A stretch of DNA of 7,096 bases from Pseudomonadota bacterium. Lineage in GTDB: Bacteria; Pseudomonadota; Alphaproteobacteria; Rhizobiales; Rhizobiaceae. The position numbers were made by a program, and so were the translations under genes. The notes beneath the pieces are model-generated. The model saw nothing but the letters and a program-made list of their open reading frames with translations, made no database searches and was not told the origin of the DNA. The DNA lies in contig JAEYXI010000668.1 in the NCBI GenBank assembly GCA_023428515.1, positions 1 through 7,096 on the forward strand, read 5' to 3'. Positions 1 to 6,470 of the stretch are shown here, piece after piece (positions within the stretch are counted from its first letter, which is position 1; each line of letters opens with the position of its first letter).

Positions 1-516
1 GATCACGACGAGGGCGGATGACGAGCGTGCAAGTTCGTCCTCCAGCCATTCGATCACCGACAGATCAAGGTGGTTCGTCGGCTCGTCGAGCAGCAATATG
101 TCCGGTTTCGGCGCCATGACCCGGGCAAGGGCGGCCCGGCGCGCCTCGCCGCCGGACAACTCGTCCGGTTTCTCGTCGCCGCTCAGGCCGAGATGCTCAA
201 GCAGATAGGTCGCGCGGTGCGGGTCGTCGGCGGGACCGAGCCCGGCCTCGACATAGGCGAGGGTGGTGGCGAAACCTTCCATGTCAGGCATTTGCGGCAG
301 ATAGCGCACGGTGGCTGAGGGATGGCGAAACACCTTGCCGTCCTGCGGTTCGATCAGGCCGGCGGCGATCTTGAGCAGCGTCGACTTGCCCGAGCCATTG
401 CGGCCGACCAAGGCAATGCGGTCGCCCGTCGAAACCGATAGTTCTGCGCCTTCGAGCAGCGGCGTGCCGCCGAAGGTCAGCGTGGTGCCGTCCAGCGTCA
501 GGAGTGGAGGAGCCAT
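1..516 (-). CDS. ABC-F family ATPase, Uup-like, N-terminal part (3' end outside window)
   Basis: The visible 172 residues are the first ATP-binding cassette of a soluble ABC-F protein. Walker A is GRNGSGKST (about 38-46), the signature is LSGGEARRAAL (120-130), and Walker B is ILLLDEPTNHLDL (140-152). The EPTNHLD sequence marks ABC-F proteins, which carry two such cassettes, have no membrane domain and mostly act on ribosomes (family knowledge). The N-terminal stretch with LLEGAELSV then GDRIALVGRNG resembles Uup more than EttA, but the linker and second cassette that would settle the subfamily are missing. The ATG at 516 is chosen because the cassette begins right after it. It lies 8 bases beyond the stop of the thiamine pyrophosphokinase gene, so the two are probably co-transcribed, with a weak GAGGG about 15 bases upstream as the only ribosome-binding candidate. 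The ABC-F assignment is secure; the Uup subtype is tentative. Confidence 0.93.
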   Translation of the reverse strand, partial: MAPPLLTLDGTTLTFGGTPLLEGAELSVSTGDRIALVGRNGSGKSTLLKIAAGLIEPQDGKVFRHPSATVRYLPQMPDMEGFATTLAYVEAGLGPADDPHRATYLLEHLGLSGDEKPDELSGGEARRAALARVMAPKPDILLLDEPTNHLDLSVIEWLEDELARSSSALVVI

Positions 517-524
517 TCGTCTGT

Positions 525-1169
525 CTAGAGGCCCTCGGCCGGATAGGGGTGGGCAAGCAGCAGGGCGCGGCCGACCGCAAGCGAGATGCGCAGGTTGCCG
601 CGCACTTCGTTGGACAAAGTGAGGGAAGTCCCGAAGGGAACCTCGACGCTGTCGAGGGGCCATTTCGCGCCCATCACGGATACGCCCGACAGATGGGAGA
701 AGCCGAGGATGCTGAACACCGTGCCATCGTCGAAGTCGAAATCCCGCGAGCCGGGCAGAAGCGGATGAGCTTCCTGCTCGCCGCTGGTGATGATGACCGG
801 CAAGCCCTCCTTGGCGCGACGGATAGCCAGCGCGACATGCAGGAAGGCGTGGTCGGCCCGCGATCCGCCGAAAGCGCCGGCCAGCACCAAAGACGTGGCG
901 CCGCGGGCCAGTGCCTCGGCGACCGCGAGTTCCCCGTCGGTGCTGTCCTTGTCCTGGGGAAAGCGGTTTTGCGGGACAGCTGGAAATTCGGCCAGCAATT
1001 CGTCGGTAACGGAATCGAAGTCGCCTACCCAGATCTCCGGCGTCACCCCCAGCGCCTTGGCATGCTTGATGCCAGCATCGGCGGCAATCACGCGTGCGCC
1101 GGCGGCCTGCGCCTCAAGGCGCGGCGTACAGACCAGCTTGCCGCCGAGAAGGATGAGGAATCTGCTCAT
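525..1169 (-). CDS. thiN: thiamine pyrophosphokinase (thiamine diphosphokinase)
   Basis: This 214-residue cytosolic enzyme transfers pyrophosphate from ATP to thiamine to make TPP, the active cofactor. Family hallmarks appear in order: ADAG (30-33), VGDFDS (48-53), DKDSTDGELA (73-82) and GGSRADHAFLH (101-111), then a beta-rich C-terminal domain with the SNE motif (186-188) and a glycine near the end. Length is normal for the bacterial family. An upstream ATG at 1193 is in frame, but I prefer 1169: AAGGG sits 7 bases before it, and the residues that follow (MSRFLILLGG) form the first core strand of the fold, whereas the extra eight residues (MTRGKGHA) look like translated leader. The gene is divergent from the riboswitch-controlled thiBPQ operon, which supplies its substrate, and is followed by an ABC-F gene after 8 bases. 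No TPP aptamer is seen on its own leader, and I found no convincing promoter for it. Confidence 0.93.
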   Translation of the reverse strand: MSRFLILLGGKLVCTPRLEAQAAGARVIAADAGIKHAKALGVTPEIWVGDFDSVTDELLAEFPAVPQNRFPQDKDSTDGELAVAEALARGATSLVLAGAFGGSRADHAFLHVALAIRRAKEGLPVIITSGEQEAHPLLPGSRDFDFDDGTVFSILGFSHLSGVSVMGAKWPLDSVEVPFGTSLTLSNEVRGNLRISLAVGRALLLAHPYPAEGL

Positions 1170-1237
1170 GGCGTGGCCCTTACCACGCGTCATATCGAAA
1201 GTGGAAGGCGCAAAAGGCCGACTGGAGCAAACAAAAG

Positions 1238-1266
1238 CTTGCGTGCCTAAGGCTTGGGCACTATCT
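1238..1266 (+). promoter_or_regulatory. candidate sigma-70-type promoter of the thiBPQ operon
   Basis: CTTGCG at 1238-1243 and CTATCT at 1261-1266 are separated by 17 bases. They match the rhizobial housekeeping pattern CTTGAC-N17-CTATAT at 4 of 6 and 5 of 6 positions. The expected transcription start, about 7 bases after the -10 box, falls near 1273. That is right at the first base of the riboswitch P1 stem (1272), so the transcript would begin with the aptamer. The agreement in position is the strongest support; no experimental start is known to me. Confidence 0.5.
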
Positions 1267-1271
1267 CTCGT

Positions 1272-1366
1272 GACGCTCTAACGGGGTGCCGGCTCGACCG
1301 GCTGAGAGGCTTTTTGCCAACCCGCTGAACCTGATCCGGTTTGTACCGGCGGAGGGATTAGACGTC
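1272..1366 (+). promoter_or_regulatory. TPP riboswitch (THI element) aptamer
   Basis: This RNA leader binds thiamine pyrophosphate and represses the downstream transporter when TPP is plentiful. The conserved THI-box blocks are present in order: ACGGGGTGCC (1281-1290), CTGAGA (1302-1307), ACCCGCTGAACCTGATC (1320-1336) and CGGAGGGA (1350-1357). Helices can be drawn by hand. P1 pairs GACG and TCTAA (1272-1275, 1277-1281) with TTAGA and CGTC (1358-1366), with one bulged C. P2 pairs GGGT (1284-1287) with ACCC (1320-1323). P3 pairs GCCGG (1288-1292) with CCGGC (1298-1302). P5 pairs CCGG (1336-1339) with CCGG (1346-1349) around a six-base loop. The helix between P2 and P3 carries a small GGC/GCC hairpin (1308-1318). 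The aptamer lies 56 bases before the thiB start codon, in the same orientation. Confidence 0.96.
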
Positions 1367-1382
1367 TCGGAAGCACACCCGA

Positions 1383-1418
1383 CGCCTGGTTTCCCTTCAA
1401 CTCGAACGGAAGGAGGCG
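1383..1418 (+). promoter_or_regulatory. expression platform: hairpin sequestering the thiB Shine-Dalgarno site
   Basis: The thiB ribosome-binding site AAGGAGG (1410-1416) stands 5 bases before the ATG. It lies wholly inside a possible hairpin: CGCCT (1383-1387) pairs with AGGCG (1414-1418), and CCTTC (1394-1398) pairs with GAAGG (1409-1413). The 5' strand has a six-base bulge and the loop is ten bases. The blocking strand TCCCTTC (1392-1398) can instead pair, with one G-U pair, with GGAGGGA (1351-1357), which belongs to the aptamer core. TPP binding would hold 1351-1357 in the aptamer and leave the blocking strand free to cover the ribosome site. No T-run follows the hairpin, so control is most likely translational. 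The pairings are read from the sequence; the switching mechanism is inferred. Confidence 0.7.
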
Positions 1419-1421
1419 CTG

Positions 1422-2423
1422 ATGCGCAAAAAAATTCTACCCTTGATCGCTTTGGTTCTGGCCGGACTGGCCTTTCCCGCGGCTGCGCAGGAGAAACTCA
1501 CGGTTTACACGTATGAAAGCTTCACCGCCGAGTGGGGCCCGGGCCCGCAGGTCGAGAAAGCCTTCGAGGCCGAATGCGGCTGCGACCTTGAATTCGTCGC
1601 CGTCGCCGACGGTGTTGCCCTGCTCAACCGGCTGAAGCTGGAGGGCGCTTCGACCAAGGCCGACATCGTGCTCGGCCTCGACACCAACCTGACGGCGGAG
1701 GCCAAGGCGACCGGCCTGTTCGCGCCGGCCGGCGTAGATGCTGGTGCGATCAAGGTTCCGGGCGGCTGGAGCGACGACGTCTTCGTGCCTTACGACTACG
1801 CGCATTTCGCCGTGATCTACGATTCCGAGAAATTGAAGAACCCGCCGAAGAGCCTGCACGAACTGGTCGAAGGCAACCCCGACGAGAAGATCGTGCTGAT
1901 GGACCCACGCACCTCGACGCCCGGCCTCGGTCTGGTCCTTTGGGTGAAGGCAGTCTATGGCGACAAGGCGCCGGAGGCCTGGGCGAAGCTGAAGAATCGT
2001 GTGCTGACCGTGACCCCGGGCTGGAGCGAGGCATATGGGCTCTTCACCAAGGGCGAGGCGCCGATGGTGTTGTCCTATACGACGTCGCCTGCATACCACA
2101 TGATCTCGGAGAGCACCGAGAAGTACAAGGCGGCAGCCTTCGAGGAAGGCCACTATCTCCAGATCGAGGTAGCCGGAATTACCACAACCGGCGCAAAGAA
2201 CCCGCTCGCGGCAAAGTTCATGAGCTTCATGACCGGACCGGCCTTCCAGGACGTCATTCCTGAAACCAACTGGATGTTCCCGGCCGGCAAGACCGACAAG
2301 GCGCTCAATCCGGCCTTCGGCAAGCTGGTCGAGCCGTCAAAGACGCTGCTTTTCTCGGCCGACGAAGTGGCGGCGAACCGCAAGGCCTGGGTGGACGAAT
2401 GGCTGGCCGCAATGAGCAGGTGA
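1422..2423 (+). CDS. thiB: thiamine/TMP/TPP ABC transporter, periplasmic substrate-binding protein
   Basis: This periplasmic receptor captures thiamine, thiamine phosphate or TPP and delivers it to ThiP. The 333-residue precursor has a Sec signal peptide: lysines at 3-4, a hydrophobic core over 6-19, then FPAAAQ with likely cleavage near 22-23. The mature part closely resembles E. coli ThiB (TbpA) as I recall it. Shared stretches are [15 protein letters not shown] (28-42), LLNRLKLEG (67-75), ADIVLGLD (80-87), [15 protein letters not shown] (112-126), [14 protein letters not shown] (161-174), GWSEAYGLF (200-208) and [10 protein letters not shown] (217-226). The tyrosines and tryptophans in these blocks match ligand-contacting regions known for the family. 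A CxC pair (52 and 54), conserved in E. coli, may form a disulfide. It is the first gene of thiBPQ, has a strong AAGGAGG site, and is under TPP riboswitch control. Confidence 0.97.
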   Translation: MRKKILPLIALVLAGLAFPAAAQEKLTVYTYESFTAEWGPGPQVEKAFEAECGCDLEFVAVADGVALLNRLKLEGASTKADIVLGLDTNLTAEAKATGLFAPAGVDAGAIKVPGGWSDDVFVPYDYAHFAVIYDSEKLKNPPKSLHELVEGNPDEKIVLMDPRTSTPGLGLVLWVKAVYGDKAPEAWAKLKNRVLTVTPGWSEAYGLFTKGEAPMVLSYTTSPAYHMISESTEKYKAAAFEEGHYLQIEVAGITTTGAKNPLAAKFMSFMTGPAFQDVIPETNWMFPAGKTDKALNPAFGKLVEPSKTLLFSADEVAANRKAWVDEWLAAMSR

Positions 2424-4057
2424 GGGAACAACGCCAACATCCTTCCTCCTCGAGGGGGAAGGATGGACGCGTCCTGGCCGGAATTATTTCACTGGCGGCA
2501 ATCGCGGTCCTCATCGGCGGCGCGTTCGCCGGACTGCTCATCGAAGGGGTTCAAGATTTTTCCGGCGCGATTGCGGCCTTCGACTCCTATCTCGGCAGGA
2601 TCGTCCGCTTCACGCTCTGGCAGGCAGCCCTTTCGACTGTGTTGTCTGTCGTGCCGGCGATCCTCGTCGCCCGCGCCTTGTCGCGACATCCGGCCTTTCC
2701 CGGCAGGGCGGCCATCCTGCGGCTGTTCGCGCTGCCGCTGGCTCTGCCGGCCATCGTCGCCGCGCTCGGTATTCTCGCGCTGCTCGGGCGTGCCGGTTAC
2801 CTCGCCGTGCCACTGTCGGCGCTGTCTGACGCGACGTGGCCCGGCATCTACGGCCTCTCCGGCATCCTGGTCGCGCATGTCTTCTTCAACCTGCCGCTGG
2901 CGACCAGGTTTTTCCTCGAGGCGCTCGACACTCTGCCGGCCGATCAGTGGCGGCTGGCGAGCCAGCTCGGCATGGGGCCGGTCGCCTCGTTCCGCCTGAT
3001 CGAATGGCCGGCCATGCGGGCGGCCCTGCCGGGCATCGCCGGCTTGGTCTTCATGCTTTGCATCACCTCCTTCACCATCGTGCTGACGCTGGGCGGCGGC
3101 CCGGCCGCGACCACGCTCGAGGTTGCCATCTACCAGGCGCTGCGCTTCGATTTCGATCCCGCGCGAGCCGTGACCTTCACCCTGCTGCAGATAGCGCTAA
3201 CGGTCATCGTCATGTTTGTGCTGACGCGTCTTGGCGCCAACACCGCTATTGATGCGAGCCTGCCTGTGGCGCAGCGCAAATTCGTAACGATCCGTCCGGT
3301 GGAGGCGGCCTTCAACATCGTGCTCATCGTGCTTGCGCTCCTCTTTGTCGCCGGGCCGATCGTCGCCACGGTGACGGCGGGGCTGGCCGCCGATCTCCTC
3401 CGCCTGGCGGGCGACCCGGCGGTTCAGCAGGCGACGGCGACCAGCATCGTGCTTGCCGTTCTCTCCGCGCTTCTCTCGGTCGCAATCGCGCTGTCCCTGG
3501 CCGCCGCGCGTCAGGCGTTGGCAAGACGGCGCGCGAACCGGACAAGCTTCCTCGAAAGCCTCGCCGGCACAGGCGCCGGTTTTGTCCTCCTCGTGCCGCC
3601 GATCGTCATCGGCGCAGGCTGGTTCGTGCTGTTGCGCCATTCCGATTTCCTTTTCGCCGCAGCGCCCGTCATGGTGGCGACCGTCAACGCCGTCATGGCG
3701 ATGCCCTTCGCCATCCGCGCCATCCGCCCGGCCTACGATGCGGCAGGCGAACGCAACGATCGCCTCTGCGCGCAACTGGGGATCAGCGGCTGGAACCGCG
3801 CCAGGCTCATAGACTGGCCCGTCCTGCGCCGGCCGATCGCCACCGGCTTCGCCTTCGCCATGGCGCTTTCGCTCGGAGACCTCGGCGTGATCGCTCTCTT
3901 CGGCAGCGACTCCGTCCAGACCTTGCCTTATCTGTTGCTGGCGCGGTTGGGGTCCTACCGGACGGACGACGCGGCGGGATTGGCGCTGCTGCTTGGCCTG
4001 CTCTGCCTGGCGCTGGTGTTCCTCGCCGATCGTTTCGGAAAGGAGAGAACTGCTTGA
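2399..4057 (+). CDS. thiP: thiamine/TMP/TPP ABC transporter, fused permease
   Basis: This inner-membrane channel of the ThiBPQ importer has 552 residues and about twelve hydrophobic segments, made of two permease domains in one chain, as in E. coli ThiP (536 residues). Each half has an EAA-type loop that docks the ATPase: about 174-210 ([15 protein letters not shown]) and 445-480 ([15 protein letters not shown]). Stretches such as [12 protein letters not shown] (83-94), [12 protein letters not shown] (159-170), [18 protein letters not shown] (231-248) and [12 protein letters not shown] (491-502) match ThiP specifically. The start is uncertain. The ATG at 2399 overlaps thiB by 25 bases; an in-frame GTG at 2420 would overlap the thiB stop by four (GTGA) and give 545 residues. 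Neither has a strong ribosome site, and no standard start follows before the first membrane segment at about residue 25. Residues 13-23 ([11 protein letters not shown]) are encoded by a 28-base palindrome. Confidence 0.96.
   Translation: MAGRNEQVREQRQHPSSSRGKDGRVLAGIISLAAIAVLIGGAFAGLLIEGVQDFSGAIAAFDSYLGRIVRFTLWQAALSTVLSVVPAILVARALSRHPAFPGRAAILRLFALPLALPAIVAALGILALLGRAGYLAVPLSALSDATWPGIYGLSGILVAHVFFNLPLATRFFLEALDTLPADQWRLASQLGMGPVASFRLIEWPAMRAALPGIAGLVFMLCITSFTIVLTLGGGPAATTLEVAIYQALRFDFDPARAVTFTLLQIALTVIVMFVLTRLGANTAIDASLPVAQRKFVTIRPVEAAFNIVLIVLALLFVAGPIVATVTAGLAADLLRLAGDPAVQQATATSIVLAVLSALLSVAIALSLAAARQALARRRANRTSFLESLAGTGAGFVLLVPPIVIGAGWFVLLRHSDFLFAAAPVMVATVNAVMAMPFAIRAIRPAYDAAGERNDRLCAQLGISGWNRARLIDWPVLRRPIATGFAFAMALSLGDLGVIALFGSDSVQTLPYLLLARLGSYRTDDAAGLALLLGLLCLALVFLADRFGKERTA
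2438..2465. repeat. 28-base near-perfect palindrome at the thiB/thiP junction
   Basis: The two arms, CATCCTTCC and GGAAGGATG, flank a CTCGAG core. Of 14 opposed positions 13 are Watson-Crick and the other (2447/2456) is T-G, so the plus-strand RNA could form an unbroken stem down to a very small loop. It begins 14 bases after the thiB stop and, given the available start codons, lies inside the thiP reading frame. No run of T follows, so it is not a standard intrinsic terminator. It may be a dispersed palindromic repeat or an mRNA-stabilising stem that protects the 3' end of thiB; the second role is inferred from the binding-protein/permease position, where such stems occur in other ABC operons. 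Confidence 0.75.
4039..4045 (+). promoter_or_regulatory. ribosome-binding site that fixes the thiQ TTG start
   Basis: AAAGGAG lies 8 bases before a TTG codon at 4054, inside the last codons of thiP. No ATG or GTG with comparable support is seen near the start of the cassette. The TTG overlaps the thiP stop as TTGA, which suggests translational coupling. Confidence 0.8.
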
Positions 4058-4809
4058 AGCAAAGGGAGACGAACGACACGGCGGTTCGCCTCGACGACGT
4101 CCGTTTCAGCTACGGCGAAGCTTCCATGCGCTTCCAGGCGAAGTTCAGGCCGGCGGCGATCACGGCGGTTATGGGCCCGAGCGGCTCCGGGAAATCGACC
4201 CTGCTCAACCTGGTCGCCGGCTTCGAGACGCCCGATTCCGGCCGGGTGGTCATCGGCGGCGAGGATGTCACGGCTTTGCCGCCCGCCGCCCGGCCGGTCT
4301 CGATGATGTTCCAGGAGAACAACCTCTTCGCCCATCTCGATGTCGCCAGCAATGTCGGGCTCGGACGCTCGCCTTCCTTGCGCCTCACGCCGGCCGACAG
4401 GAGGGCTGTGGCCGACGGGCTCGTGGGCGTGGGCCTGACAGGCAAGGAGCATCGCCTGCCGCGCGAACTCTCGGGCGGCGAACGCCAGCGCGTGGCGATC
4501 GCGCGCATCCTCGTCCGCGACCGCCCCGTGCTGCTCCTCGACGAACCCTTCGGCTCGCTAGGTCCCGCACTTCGGCAAGACATGCTGGAGCTGCTGGCGA
4601 GCGTCCAGGCAGAGCGGCGCATGACAGTGCTGTTCGTGACGCACCAGCCGGAGGATGCGCGGCGGGTCGCCGACGACATGATATTCCTCGAGGACGGCGC
4701 CGTTTCGGCCGCCGGGCCGACTGAAACCTTCTTCAGCCAATCTGGACCGGAAGCGTTCCGGCGCTATATCGGGGCCCAGATCACGGAATTTGCCCGGAAG
4801 CGGACATAA
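4054..4809 (+). CDS. thiQ: thiamine/TMP/TPP ABC transporter, ATP-binding protein
   Basis: This cytoplasmic ATPase powers the ThiBPQ importer. Its 251 residues contain Walker [10 protein letters not shown] (41-49), the Q-loop in [12 protein letters not shown] (84-95, Gln87), signature [10 protein letters not shown] (139-148), Walker B VLLLDEPF (159-166) and the switch histidine in VTHQ (His197). RPVSM then FQENNLF, followed by [11 protein letters not shown], is typical of ThiQ among importer ATPases. Length is slightly above E. coli ThiQ because of the N-terminus and a short C-terminal extension. One oddity is the D-loop, which reads GSLGPALR where E. coli ThiQ has SALDPALR, so Gly170 replaces the usual aspartate (codon GGT). 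Translation starts at TTG 4054, overlapping the thiP stop, with a good ribosome site. It is the last gene of the operon; no clear terminator follows. Confidence 0.96.
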   Translation: MKQRETNDTAVRLDDVRFSYGEASMRFQAKFRPAAITAVMGPSGSGKSTLLNLVAGFETPDSGRVVIGGEDVTALPPAARPVSMMFQENNLFAHLDVASNVGLGRSPSLRLTPADRRAVADGLVGVGLTGKEHRLPRELSGGERQRVAIARILVRDRPVLLLDEPFGSLGPALRQDMLELLASVQAERRMTVLFVTHQPEDARRVADDMIFLEDGAVSAAGPTETFFSQSGPEAFRRYIGAQITEFARKRT

Positions 4810-4821
4810 TTTACGATCACA

Positions 4822-4850
4822 TCGTCAACTGGGGGCCATTTTGTGATATT
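4822..4850 (+). promoter_or_regulatory. possible promoter for the M48 protease gene
   Basis: TCGTCA (4822-4827) and GATATT (4845-4850) are 17 bases apart, each matching the sigma-70 boxes at 4 of 6 positions. A TG one base before the -10 box makes it an extended -10. The predicted start near 4857 would leave a leader of about 67 bases. The rest of the 4810-4923 gap shows only a 5-bp stem, ACGAT/ATCGT at 4813-4825, and a GC palindrome at 4898-4907. The match is weak and the gene could also be read through from thiQ. Confidence 0.35.
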
Positions 4851-4923
4851 GGCAACCTTGTGAAGAACAGATTGAGGCAGCGCCCTTCCTCCCCAACCGG
4901 CGCGCCGCAACCGAAAGGACATT

Positions 4924-6465
4924 GTGCTGCCGTCACGCAAGATCAGCAGAGGAGGGACCATTTCGCGGCCGTCCCGCCCGCTGAGCCACACCGCGCGTCT
5001 TCTCGCTGCGGTCGGGCTGACGGCTTTGCTCGCCGGTTGCCAGGCTTTGTCCAGCCTGTCGACCGGTGGTGGCCAAATCAAGGAATCGGCCTTCCGTCCG
5101 TCCGAGACGCCAGTCACCGTCGATTCCGTATCGCGCAACGACCGACTGGCCGAACTGGCGCGCGCCCAGCATCCGCGCATCCTGGCGACGTATGGCGGAG
5201 AATATTCTGATCCGAAGCTGGAGCGCATGGTCGCCAAGGTGGTCGGCAACCTCACCACGGTGTCCGGTAATCCCGGCCAGGCCTATCGCATCACGATCCT
5301 GAACTCGCCGAACGTGAACGCTTTCGCCCTGCCGGGCGGCTACCTCTACGTCACCCGCGGGCTGCTGGCGCTGGCCAATGATTCGGCCGAGCTTGCCGCC
5401 GTGGTCGCCCACGAGATGGGACATGTCACGGCCAACCACGGCCTGCAGCGCCAGCAGAGGGAAGCCGAGGAGGTGCTCGCCACCAAGGTGGTGACGGACG
5501 TGCTCGGCCAGAACCCCAGCGCCAACATGGCGCTGATCCGCGGCAAGCTCAGGCTCGCGCAGTTCTCGCGCAACCAGGAGCTGGAGGCCGATGCGATCGG
5601 CATCAAGACCAGCGGCCAGGCCGGCTTCGACCCCTATGCGGCGGGCCGCTTCCTGCAGTCCATGTCGGCCTATACCGATTTCCGCTCGGTCAGCGGCGCC
5701 ACCGACGCGAGCCTCGACTTCCTGGCGAGCCATCCGAACGCACCGCAGCGCATCGAGCTTGCGCAGCGCCATGCTCGGCAGTTCGGCCAGCCTGGGCAGG
5801 GTGCGCGCGACCGCGATTCCTTCCTCGCCGGCATCGACGGCCTGCTTTACGGCGATACGCCTGAAGAGGGCTACGTACGCGGCAATACCTTCCTGCATCC
5901 GCGTCTTGGCATCTCCTTCTCCGTGCCGCCGGGCTTCGTCATCGACAACAGCGCCGCCGCGGTCACCGCGACGGGACCGGGCGAACTCGCCATCCGCTTC
6001 GACGGGGTGTCGCTCAATTCGCGCACGCAGCTCGCGGATTACATCCGGTCCGGCTGGGTCGCTGGCCTCGATCCCAACAGCATCCGCACGCTGACCATCA
6101 ACGGCAACGAAGCGGCGACCGCACGCGCTGCGGCCGATGGCTGGAAGTTCGACATCACGGTGGTCAGGGCCGGCGGCCAAGTCTACCGGCTGTTGACGGC
6201 CGCGCCGACGGCCAGCGACCAACTCGACGCCACAGCGCAGACCGTCGGCGGCAGCTTCAAGGTCCTGTCGGCGCGCGACAAGGCAAACCTGAAGCCGCTG
6301 AGAATCCGCGTCGTCACGGTGAAGCCCGGCCAGACGGTCGGCTCGATCGCCGCTTCCATGGTCGGCGTCGATCGCAAGCTGGAACTCTTCCGGGTGCTGA
6401 ACGCGCTTGCTCCGGGCGCGACGGTCTCGACCGGCGACAAGGTCAAGATCATTACGGATAGCTGA
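4924..6465 (+). CDS. M48-family zinc metalloprotease, lipoprotein, with C-terminal LysM-like domain
   Basis: This is a 513-residue putative zinc protease of the cell envelope. The N-terminus has a basic stretch, a hydrophobic run (25-37) and the lipobox LLAGC with Cys39 as the likely lipidated residue. The M48 catalytic motif HEMGH is at 163-167 (His163, Glu164, His167), and QELEAD at 218-223 supplies the third zinc ligand, probably Glu219. The region 255-285 (LASHPNAPQRIELA) is typical of BepA/LoiP-like M48 proteases. After the peptidase domain come a region of unknown role (about 315-450) and a C-terminal 55 residues (VVTVKPGQTVGSIAASM... then STGDKVKIIT) with the outline of a LysM-like fold. 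This architecture recalls the COG4784 group of rhizobial Zn-dependent proteases. The start is GTG at 4924 with AAAGGA 4 bases before it; the 38-residue leader before the cysteine is long, and GGAGGGA at 4951-4957 precedes an in-frame ATT at 4960. Function in the cell is inferred only. Confidence 0.92.
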   Translation: MLPSRKISRGGTISRPSRPLSHTARLLAAVGLTALLAGCQALSSLSTGGGQIKESAFRPSETPVTVDSVSRNDRLAELARAQHPRILATYGGEYSDPKLERMVAKVVGNLTTVSGNPGQAYRITILNSPNVNAFALPGGYLYVTRGLLALANDSAELAAVVAHEMGHVTANHGLQRQQREAEEVLATKVVTDVLGQNPSANMALIRGKLRLAQFSRNQELEADAIGIKTSGQAGFDPYAAGRFLQSMSAYTDFRSVSGATDASLDFLASHPNAPQRIELAQRHARQFGQPGQGARDRDSFLAGIDGLLYGDTPEEGYVRGNTFLHPRLGISFSVPPGFVIDNSAAAVTATGPGELAIRFDGVSLNSRTQLADYIRSGWVAGLDPNSIRTLTINGNEAATARAAADGWKFDITVVRAGGQVYRLLTAAPTASDQLDATAQTVGGSFKVLSARDKANLKPLRIRVVTVKPGQTVGSIAASMVGVDRKLELFRVLNALAPGATVSTGDKVKIITDS

Positions 6466-6470
6466 GGCCG

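Noticed and set aside
504..1250. Plus-strand open frame of 248 codons opposite thiamine pyrophosphokinase
   Set aside because: No family motifs are visible in it, whereas the minus strand carries all the kinase hallmarks; it is a mirror frame.
1245..1253. GCCT-A-AGGC palindrome between the -35 and -10 boxes of the thiBPQ promoter
   Set aside because: Only four base pairs; I cannot tell a repressor site from chance, and riboswitch control already explains the regulation.
1286..1516. Short open frame across the riboswitch and the start of thiB
   Set aside because: It starts within the aptamer, overlaps thiB in another frame and has no ribosome site; the RNA structure explains the conservation.
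1437..2153. Minus-strand open frame of 238 codons inside thiB
   Set aside because: It is antisense to a well-conserved binding protein and has a compositionally biased translation without domains.
4813..4825. ACGAT-CAC-ATCGT stem after thiQ as a terminator
   Set aside because: Five base pairs only and no following T-run; too weak for an intrinsic terminator, although it could be an operator half-site.
4898..4907. CGGCGCGCCG palindrome before the M48 gene
   Set aside because: A ten-base GC palindrome is common in such DNA and leaves too short a loop for a useful hairpin; no partner sites are seen.
4933..6222. Long open frame of 429 codons on the minus strand, opposite the M48 gene
   Set aside because: It lies entirely antisense to a gene with clear zinc-protease motifs, and its translation is rich in Arg, Ala and Gly with no recognisable domain. 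Long antisense frames are expected in GC-rich coding DNA.
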